From Actinomadura oligospora ATCC 43269 (GTDB lineage Bacteria; Actinomycetota; Actinomycetes; Streptosporangiales; Streptosporangiaceae): a DNA stretch of 64,000 nucleotides. Under the pieces are notes generated by a model. It ran no database searches and was not told the DNA's origin. It saw nothing but the letters and a program-made list of their open reading frames with translations. Positions 57,813 through 64,000 of the stretch are shown here, piece after piece. The translations under genes were made by a program, and so were the position numbers. The stretch covers positions 930,001 to 994,000 of the forward strand of contig NZ_JADG01000003.1 in the NCBI RefSeq assembly GCF_000518265.1, read 5' to 3'. Numbering within the stretch: the stretch's first letter is position 1; the number at the start of each line of letters is the position of its first letter.

Positions 57813-58484
57813 ATGGCCATGCCGCTGGAGGACACGCACGTGACACGGGCGCTTCAGGCGTTGGAGAACAGCAGTTCGTCGGTGCGGTTGCGGGCCGCGA
57901 TGGCGGTCGGGACGGCGCCTGACCCGCAGTTCGTCGACAAGCTCATCGCGCGGTGCGCGGTCGAGCCCGAGTTCTTCGTGCGGGACATGCTGACGTGGGC
58001 GCTCACCTGCCACTCACCTGCGGAGACGGTACCCAGGCTCATCGATGAGCTGGGTTCGGAGACCGCCCAGGCGCGGAGCCAGGCGTTGCACACGTTGTCG
58101 AAGATCGGGGACCCGCGGGCCTGGCCCGCGATCACCCGGGCGCTCCTGACCGACGCCGACGACGAGGTGGCGCGGGCCGCGTGGCGGACGGCGGCCGGCC
58201 TGGCGCCCGAAGGGGAACGGGCCGAGCTGGCCGGAGTGCTGGCGACGCAGCTGGGGCGCGGTGAGCGTGACACGCAGCTGAGCCTGAGCCGGGCGCTGAT
58301 CGCGCTCGGTGAGCTGATCCTTCCGATCCTGCGCGCCGCGATGACGCATGCCGACGCTCGGGTGCGTCAGCACGCGATCGTCACCGAGCGGCTGTTCCAC
58401 GACCCGAAGGTCGGGTTCGACTTCGCGATCGAGGAGGCGAAGCGCCTGGTGGCCCTCGGCACGATCGGCCAGGAGGAGGCGTAG
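57813..58484 (+). CDS. HEAT-repeat protein, partner of the MerR regulator
   Basis: 223 residues built of about five HEAT-type helical pairs (VRLRAAMAVGTAPDPQFVDKL, PRLIDELGSETAQARSQAL, RAWPAITRALLTDADDEVARAAW, ILRAAMTHADARVRQHAIV). No enzyme motif. It resembles the HEAT half of the MerR gene that follows 3 nt later. The two may have come from one ancestor by duplication of the HEAT part, and probably bind each other. A GAGGAGG site precedes the ATG, and a MerR-type operator stands upstream. Confidence 0.82.
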   Translation: MAMPLEDTHVTRALQALENSSSSVRLRAAMAVGTAPDPQFVDKLIARCAVEPEFFVRDMLTWALTCHSPAETVPRLIDELGSETAQARSQALHTLSKIGDPRAWPAITRALLTDADDEVARAAWRTAAGLAPEGERAELAGVLATQLGRGERDTQLSLSRALIALGELILPILRAAMTHADARVRQHAIVTERLFHDPKVGFDFAIEEAKRLVALGTIGQEEA

Positions 58485-58487
58485 ACG

Positions 58488-59492
58488 GTGTTGATCGGTG
58501 ACGTGGCGCGACGGTCCGGGGTCAGCGCCCGCATGCTCCGGCATTACGAGTCGCTCGGCCTGGTCCGGCCGACGGGTCGTACCGGGGCGGGCTATCGGGA
58601 GTACTCCGGTGAGGACATCCGGCGGATCTTCCATATCGAGAGCCTGCGGTCGCTGGGGTTGTCGCTGCGTGAGGTCGGGCTCGCACTGGACGATCCCGGT
58701 TTCAGGCCGTCGCTGCTCGTCGACGATCTCATCCGCCAGACGCGGGAACGCCTCGCGCGGGAGACCGAACTGCTCACGCGGCTTCGCCGGATCGACGCCG
58801 CCGAACCCGCCGACTGGCAGGACGTCCTGCAGATGGTCGCGCTCCTCCAGGACCTGGGGTCGCAGAGCGCGGGGAAGCGCCAGCAGGCGGCCCTGTCCTC
58901 GGTCGACGAGGTTCCGGTCCCGGTGGACGCCCTGGCCGAGGCGGCACTGGACGAATCGGACCCGAACGTCGCCGGGGCCCTCCGATGGGCCCTGGCGCAG
59001 TCGGGTGATCGCGGATTGCCACGCCTGGCGGACGGCCTCCACTCACCGGTCGCCGAGGTGCGGAAACGCGCCGTCCAGGCCATCGCCGAAATCCCGGACG
59101 ATGAGGCGACCGCGCTGCTGCACGACGCCCTCACCAGTCACGACACCGTCGTCCGCGGCTACGCGGCCCTGGCACTCGGGACACGCGGGGTCGCCGACGC
59201 GATCCCCACCCTCGTCGAAATGATCATCGAGGGCACGAACGACACCGACGCGGCCGACGCACTGGGCGCGCTCGCGAGCGACCCCGCGCTGGCGGACCGG
59301 ATCGCCACCAGCCTCGTGGACGGCCTCACCCGAGACGCGAGCGAATCGTCCGCACGCCGACGCCTGACACAAGCCCTCGCGGACATCCCGGGAACCACGG
59401 CGTCCCGTGCCCTCACAGACCTGTCGCATGACGAAGACCAGGCCGTCGCCCTGACCGCCGCATACATCCTCAAGCTGCGCGACGCGCGATAG
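58488..59492 (+). CDS. MerR-family regulator fused to HEAT repeats
   Basis: 334 residues. Residues 1-70 are a MerR helix-turn-helix (MLIGDVARRSGVSARMLRHY, GYREYSGEDIRRI), 70-125 the coiled-coil dimer helix, and about 130-330 HEAT repeats (LPRLADGLHSPVAEVRKRAV, LHDALTSHDTVVRGYAALAL). In place of a metal- or drug-binding pocket, the HEAT array could bind a protein. No Cys occurs near the MerR metal site. It is coupled to the HEAT gene (3-nt gap, GTG start) and the dyad at 57763-57783 is the probable binding site. Confidence 0.88.
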   Translation: MLIGDVARRSGVSARMLRHYESLGLVRPTGRTGAGYREYSGEDIRRIFHIESLRSLGLSLREVGLALDDPGFRPSLLVDDLIRQTRERLARETELLTRLRRIDAAEPADWQDVLQMVALLQDLGSQSAGKRQQAALSSVDEVPVPVDALAEAALDESDPNVAGALRWALAQSGDRGLPRLADGLHSPVAEVRKRAVQAIAEIPDDEATALLHDALTSHDTVVRGYAALALGTRGVADAIPTLVEMIIEGTNDTDAADALGALASDPALADRIATSLVDGLTRDASESSARRRLTQALADIPGTTASRALTDLSHDEDQAVALTAAYILKLRDAR

Positions 59493-59604
59493 CGGGCTCC
59501 AAGGCTTCGACGGTGAAGCTGAGTACGGGCTCCAGGGCAGGTGAGTACGGGTACTCAGGCGTGCGCGTGACGGCCCCTCCAGAGTGGCGGAAGAGGTGAT
59601 GAAC

Positions 59605-61386
59605 ATGAGTAATGACCAGCTGATTCCGGGAACGCCCGTCGTCGAACCACCAGTCACGACGGTCGTCGACGGCTTGGAACTCCGCCTGTCGACGGAGGAG
59701 GACCACGAGTGGATCCGCCGCCTTCGCCACGAGGTGTACGCGCGGGAACTCGGCCAGCACTCCCCCAACGCCACCGGGATGCTCACCGATGAGCTCGACG
59801 GGAGCAACGTCTACATCGTGGCCGTCCGCCAGGGCGAACCGGCCGGGTTCATCAGCGTGACGCCGCCCTGGGCGGGCCGCTATTCGATCGACAAGTACGT
59901 GCGGCGGGACGAGCATCCGGCGTTGCGCGAGGACGGGCTGTTCGAGATCCGCATCCTGGCCGTCGCACCGGACCGGCGGGGCGAGATGATCGGCAAGCTG
60001 CTGATGTTCGCGGCGCTTCGCTGGGTGATGGCGCACGGGGGCAGGCGCATCGTGGCGATGGGCCGGGTCGAGTTGCTGTCGATGTACCTTTCGCTGGGGC
60101 TCGCGTCCACGGGCACGGCGGTGCGCTCGGGGGCCGTCGATTTCCAGTTGATGACCGGCGACGTGGCGGGGCTCGTCGGGCAGACTCTGCGACGGTACGG
60201 ACCGCTCCTGCGTGACCTGCGGCGGACGGTGCGCTGGGGACTCGAGGTCCCCTTCCTGCCCGAGGACGAGTCCTGCGCGCACGGCGGCGCCTCCATCGAG
60301 GCGTTGGGACGGTCGTTCGACACCCTGGACGCGCATCGCGACGTGGTGCCCGCCGACGTGCTCGACGCCTGGTTCCCGCCCACTCCCGCCGCGGTGGCGG
60401 CCCTGACCGGCGGGCTGGACTGGATCGCGCGGACCTCTCCCCCGGTGCAGGCCGAGGGCCTCGTGGAGGAGATCGCGCTTCGCCGGGGCGTCCCCGCGAA
60501 CACCCTCGCCGTGGGCGCGGGCTCCTCCGACCTGATCTTCCGCGCGTTCCGGGGCTGGCTGGACGCCTCCAGCCGCGTGCTGCTGATCGACCCCTGTTAC
60601 GGCGAGTACGCGCACGTGGTCGAGCGCGTGGTCGGCTGTCGCGTCGACAGGTTCCCGTTGAGCCGCCGGGAAGGCTGGCGGATCGACCCGGAGCGTCTGG
60701 CCGACGCCCTGCGGAACCGTTACGACCTGGTGGTCATCGTCAATCCCAACAATCCGACCGGAGTGCATCTCGACGCCGCCGAGCTGCGGCGAGTACTGGC
60801 GGGCGCGCCCAGCGAAACCCGGCTCTGGATCGACGAGACCTATGTGGGCTACGTCGGCGCGGACCAGTCGCTGGCGTCGTACGCGGCGGCGGCCGACAAC
60901 GTCGTCATCTGCACCTCGCTGTCGAAGATGTACGCCCTGTCGGGCCTGCGGGCGGCCTACCTCACCGCGCCGCCGCCGCTCGCGGCGGAGGTGCGGCGGT
61001 GGACCCCGCCGTGGCCGGTGAGCCTGCCCGCCCAGATCGCCGCGGTGAACGCGTTGCGCGACCCGGCGTACTACGCCGATCGTTGGGCGCAGACCGCGGT
61101 GCTGCGCGCCGAGCTCGCCTCCATGCTCACCGGGGCCAGCGGGAATTCACAGGTCAGCGAGTCGGTGGCGAACTTCGTCCTGCTCACCCTGCCGCAGGAC
61201 GGCATCGGAGCGGCCCGGCTCGTCGATCAGTGCCGACGGCGAGGCGTGTTCCTGCGGGACCTGTCGCCCATGTCCCCGGCGTTCGAGGGCAGGACGGTGC
61301 GGATCGCCGTCCGTGACGCCGCCGCCAACGCCCGCATCGCGGCCACGGTCGCCGAGGCGCTGAACGTCCCGCGTGGCGGGGCGTGA
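59605..61386 (+). CDS. GNAT acyltransferase fused to PLP aminotransferase
   Basis: 593 residues. Residues 1-185 look like a GNAT/acyl-homoserine-lactone-synthase-type domain (RLRHEVYARELGQHSPN, FEIRILAVAPDRRGEMIGKL). Residues 235-593 are a fold-type I PLP enzyme near HisC and CobD: NPNNPTG (380-386), Asp410 in LWIDETY, and the Schiff-base Lys441 in TSLSKMYALSGLRAAY. The start at 59605 is chosen for GAGGTGA five bases upstream. It overlaps the next gene by 4 nt. CobD-like members make aminopropanol phosphate; a lipid or head-group precursor would fit the CdsA-like partner. That is inference. Confidence 0.85.
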   Translation: MSNDQLIPGTPVVEPPVTTVVDGLELRLSTEEDHEWIRRLRHEVYARELGQHSPNATGMLTDELDGSNVYIVAVRQGEPAGFISVTPPWAGRYSIDKYVRRDEHPALREDGLFEIRILAVAPDRRGEMIGKLLMFAALRWVMAHGGRRIVAMGRVELLSMYLSLGLASTGTAVRSGAVDFQLMTGDVAGLVGQTLRRYGPLLRDLRRTVRWGLEVPFLPEDESCAHGGASIEALGRSFDTLDAHRDVVPADVLDAWFPPTPAAVAALTGGLDWIARTSPPVQAEGLVEEIALRRGVPANTLAVGAGSSDLIFRAFRGWLDASSRVLLIDPCYGEYAHVVERVVGCRVDRFPLSRREGWRIDPERLADALRNRYDLVVIVNPNNPTGVHLDAAELRRVLAGAPSETRLWIDETYVGYVGADQSLASYAAAADNVVICTSLSKMYALSGLRAAYLTAPPPLAAEVRRWTPPWPVSLPAQIAAVNALRDPAYYADRWAQTAVLRAELASMLTGASGNSQVSESVANFVLLTLPQDGIGAARLVDQCRRRGVFLRDLSPMSPAFEGRTVRIAVRDAAANARIAATVAEALNVPRGGA

Positions 61387-62186
61387 CCGGGGTCGGCGGC
61401 CTGGTCCCCTACCTCGCCGGTGCGCTGCTCGCCGGTGGCGTCGCGGTCGGGCTCTCCCGGCGGCGCGAGTACGTGCTGCGGTGGTGCGCCTGGGCGGTGG
61501 GCGTGCCCGTCGTGGTCGGCGCCCTCTACCTGGGCCCCGTGGGTGCGGCCGTCCTCGCCGCTTCGGTAGGGCTGGTGTGCGTCCTTGAGTACGGCGCGCT
61601 CGTCCGTCTCCCTCGGCTGGATCGCGCGGTGCTGGCCGTCGCCGTGCCGGTGGCGCCCACGGCGGCCTGGCTGGCTCCGGCCCAGTTGCCTCGGCTGCTC
61701 GCCGTCGCCGTCCTGGTCGTCGCTCTGGTGCCGGTCCTGGCCGGTGACGCGAGCGGCGGGCTTTCCAGGTTGTGCTTCGGTGTGCTGGGGGTGGTCTGGT
61801 TCGCGCCGCTGGCCGGTGCGGTCCTGCTCGGCCCGGTGGTCCTGGCGTTGTTCGCCGCGGTGTCGGTCGCCGACATCACCGCGTCGTTCGGCGGCCGGCT
61901 GCTGGGCGGGCCGGTCCTGTCCCCGTTGTCACCGGCCAAGCACTGGAGCGGCCTGCTGGCCGGGGCCGTCGCGGGACTGGGGACGCTGGCCGCACTGGGC
62001 GCGCTCACCCTCCCCTGGGCCGTCGCGGTGGCGGTCGGCGCCCCGTTGGGGGACCTGCTGGAGTCGATGGTCAAGCGGGGCGCCGGGACCAAGGACTCGG
62101 CCTCCTGGCTGGCGGGCGCGGGCGGCCTGCTCGACAGGCTCGACTCCTTCCTGCTCACCCTCTCGCTCGCCCTGCTGCTCGCCTGA
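61383..62186 (+). CDS. CdsA-like phosphatidate cytidylyltransferase
   Basis: 267 residues, about eight membrane segments. The family end is clear: SPLSPAKHWSGLLAG, then GAPLGDLLESMVKRGAGTKDS, then GGLLDRLDSFLLTL, with the Asp and Lys residues of the CDP-diacylglycerol synthase site. The overlap GTGA with the aminotransferase-fusion gene shows coupling. A housekeeping CdsA would sit with ribosome-recycling genes, so this is probably a second copy for a special lipid. Intergenic 62187-62302 separates it from the MMPL gene. Confidence 0.85.
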   Translation: MTGVGGLVPYLAGALLAGGVAVGLSRRREYVLRWCAWAVGVPVVVGALYLGPVGAAVLAASVGLVCVLEYGALVRLPRLDRAVLAVAVPVAPTAAWLAPAQLPRLLAVAVLVVALVPVLAGDASGGLSRLCFGVLGVVWFAPLAGAVLLGPVVLALFAAVSVADITASFGGRLLGGPVLSPLSPAKHWSGLLAGAVAGLGTLAALGALTLPWAVAVAVGAPLGDLLESMVKRGAGTKDSASWLAGAGGLLDRLDSFLLTLSLALLLA

Positions 62187-62302
62187 GGAAACCGAGCCCG
62201 CCCTCCGTTCGTCTCGAACGGCCGTGTCCACCGATCGGTGGACGCGAGGTTCCACCGGTCGAGGCTGTCGGGGGCGGGCGCCGCGCGATCAGCATTGTCC
62301 AC

Positions 62303-64000
62303 ATGCTCGATTTTCCTGTACGTGTGGCCCGCTGGAGCGCCTGGCATCCGTGGCGGGCGATCGTCGGATGGTTCCTGTTCGTGGCGCTGTGCCTCGGCAT
62401 CGGCATGGCGGTCGGCGGCAACTCCGCCAAGTCCGAGGACTTCCGCATCGGAGAGGCGGGACGGGCGGAGGCGCTGGCGGCCGAGGGCGGTCTCCAGCAG
62501 CGGGCCGTGGAACGGGTGCTCGTCTCCGCGCGGCCCGGCTCCGGACCGCTGGACGCGGCGGCCGCGACGGCCGCCGCGTCGGACGTCGTCCGGCGGATGA
62601 GGGCGCTGCCCGACGTGTACTCGGTCTCGGCGCCGGTCCGGGCGGCCGACGGGTCGGCGGTTCGGGTGGACGTGGTGTTGCGGGGACCGGAGCTCGAGGC
62701 CGAGAGCCGCCTCGCACCGCTGCGTGCCCAGACCGAACAGGCACAGGCCGCCCATCCAGACCTCCGGATCGAGGAGACCGGCAACCCGTCCATCGGCAAG
62801 GCCGTCGACGGGCTGCGCGACCGCGACCTTTCGAAGACCGAGATGGTCTCGCTGCCGATCACCCTGGTCACCATGCTGGTGGTGTTCGCCTCGCTCGCGA
62901 CGGCGCTGGTGCCGCTGCTGCTGGCGATCTCCTCGATCGTCGCGTCCGTCGGGCTCTCCCTGGTGGCCTCGCACGTCTTCCCCGACAGCGGGGTCAGCGT
63001 CAACATCATCCTGCTGATCGGCATGGCGGTCGGCGTCGACTACACGCTCTTCTACCTGAAGCGCGAGCGTGAGGAGCGGACCCGGTCGGACGGGCGCCTG
63101 AGTCCGCAGGCCGTGGTGGAGCTGGCGGCGGCCACCTCGGGACGGGCCGTCGTGGTCTCCGGGCTCGCGGTCATGGTGTCCAGCGCGACGCTGTACCTGG
63201 CCGACGACGTCATCTTCTCCTCCATCGCCACGGCCGCGGTCCTCGTCACCCTGGTCGCCGTGATCAGCTCGATGACCGTCCTGCCGGCGCTGCTGGCCAA
63301 GCTCGGTGCCCGGGCGGAGCGCCGCAGGGCACGCCGGAGCGGGCGCGCTGCCCGCCGCGGCAGGACGATCTGGACGCGGCGGACGACCTCCGGCGCCGGA
63401 CCGCTCACCTCCGCCCTTCTGCGGGCCACCGGCAGGCGTCCCGCCGTCACGCTGCTCGCCGGGCTGGTCGCCATGCTCGCCCTGGCCGCTCCCGCCCTCA
63501 ACCTCAACCTGACCGACATGGGTCCGGAGACCTATCCCCGGTCCCTCCCCGAGATGCAGACCTTCGACCGGCTCAACACCGCGTTCCCCCAGCTGAAGGC
63601 CATGAACCAGGTCGTCGTCCGCGCCGACGCCGGTCACGAGAAGGAGGCGGTCGCCGCGCTCCGCGACCTCGCGCGGCGGGCGAAGCCCGACCCGGACACG
63701 GCCGGCACGGCGAAACTGCGCACGTCTCCGGACGGCCGGGTCAGCGTGCTGGAGCTGGCCGTGCCGCACTACGTGAGCGACAGGGCGGCCCAGCGGTCCC
63801 TCAGGAAGCTCCGCGAGATCCACGTGCCGGAGACCGTCGGCAGGCTGACCGGTGTCGAGGCCGCGGTGACCGGGGACGTGGCCCGCTTCGCCGACTACCC
63901 CGAGCACCAGAAGCGGCGGCTTCCCCTCATCATCGGGGCCCTCCTGCTGGCGACCTTCGCGATGACGGTCTGGGCGTTCCGCTCGGTGGTCCTCGGCCTG
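62303..64000 (+). CDS. MMPL/RND-family membrane transporter (3' partial)
   Basis: 566 residues are visible; the frame runs off the right edge. A first membrane helix (WRAIVGWFLFVALCLGIG) is followed by an extracytoplasmic domain, then the helix cluster LPITLVTMLVVFASLATALV and ILLIGMAVGVDYTLFYLKRE, with the GVDYxLF signature of MMPL proteins. A second half begins LTLNLTDMGPETYP-like LNLTDMGPETYPRSLPEMQ. MMPL transporters move lipids and hydrophobic compounds. The neighbouring lipid-type enzymes suggest a lipid substrate, which is inference. Confidence 0.92.
   Translation, partial: MLDFPVRVARWSAWHPWRAIVGWFLFVALCLGIGMAVGGNSAKSEDFRIGEAGRAEALAAEGGLQQRAVERVLVSARPGSGPLDAAAATAAASDVVRRMRALPDVYSVSAPVRAADGSAVRVDVVLRGPELEAESRLAPLRAQTEQAQAAHPDLRIEETGNPSIGKAVDGLRDRDLSKTEMVSLPITLVTMLVVFASLATALVPLLLAISSIVASVGLSLVASHVFPDSGVSVNIILLIGMAVGVDYTLFYLKREREERTRSDGRLSPQAVVELAAATSGRAVVVSGLAVMVSSATLYLADDVIFSSIATAAVLVTLVAVISSMTVLPALLAKLGARAERRRARRSGRAARRGRTIWTRRTTSGAGPLTSALLRATGRRPAVTLLAGLVAMLALAAPALNLNLTDMGPETYPRSLPEMQTFDRLNTAFPQLKAMNQVVVRADAGHEKEAVAALRDLARRAKPDPDTAGTAKLRTSPDGRVSVLELAVPHYVSDRAAQRSLRKLREIHVPETVGRLTGVEAAVTGDVARFADYPEHQKRRLPLIIGALLLATFAMTVWAFRSVVLGL

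Noticed and set aside
1-64000. CRISPR array, tRNA, rRNA or replication origin
   Set aside because: No regularly spaced direct repeats, cloverleaf sequence, rRNA-like stretch or DnaA-box cluster was seen by eye; a tRNAscan and CRISPR finder run would settle it.

Overview
The window is high-GC DNA with actinomycete gene types throughout: paired XRE/DUF397 regulators, ECF sigma factors with SnoaL-like tails, MerR-HEAT regulators, many divergent regulator-transporter pairs and GTG starts. It looks chromosomal and accessory-rich. A filamentous actinomycete fits; a Thermomonosporaceae/Streptosporangiales origin is only a guess. I saw no rRNA, tRNA, CRISPR array or replication origin.

Layout. 0-6.2 kb: small-molecule cluster with a CHAT-like peptidase (cut by the window edge), a stand-alone adenylation enzyme, a LuxR-type regulator, an MFS exporter and an ATP-grasp ligase. 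6.4-18.9 kb: secreted proteins, a Tn3 transposase fossil, MFS/ArsR pair, serine hydrolase, RDD protein, a SUKH-like protein facing a beta-propeller protein, and an ArsR-SRPBCC fusion coupled to a PPOX-fold enzyme. 19-25.5 kb: ATPase and XRE/DUF397 module, then NUDIX, nucleotide kinase and MoaA-like radical SAM enzyme with a frameshifted XRE-TPR regulator. 25.5-29 kb: ECF sigma factor, RibD/DHFR-like reductase, MFS exporter, propeller fossil.

29-42.3 kb is the most unusual part: a DUF4132 giant protein coupled to a small beta-grasp protein ending in Gly-Gly, an unknown AT-richer gene, a PPP-type phosphatase, a propeller-helical-repeat protein, a stand-alone WD40 protein of about 20 repeats, and an LRV/HEAT-like protein. 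A collapsed second copy of the phosphatase-propeller pair lies inverted at 53.4-55.4 kb.

42.4-64 kb: VOC proteins, an ECF41 sigma factor with its FAD oxidoreductase, methyltransferase, DinB protein, M14 peptidase/TetR pair, quinone reductase/Rrf2 pair, MFS and resolvase fossils, frameshifted AraC, HEAT and MerR-HEAT pair, a GNAT-aminotransferase fusion coupled to a CdsA-like enzyme, and an MMPL transporter cut by the right edge.

Two themes recur. Several genes lack a Shine-Dalgarno and instead have a TANNNT hexamer 6-8 nt before the start, as leaderless transcripts would. Fossils and single-base frameshifts are frequent, some at C/G runs, so sequencing error must be excluded before calling them decay. 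Family names come from recognised motifs, not database searches.
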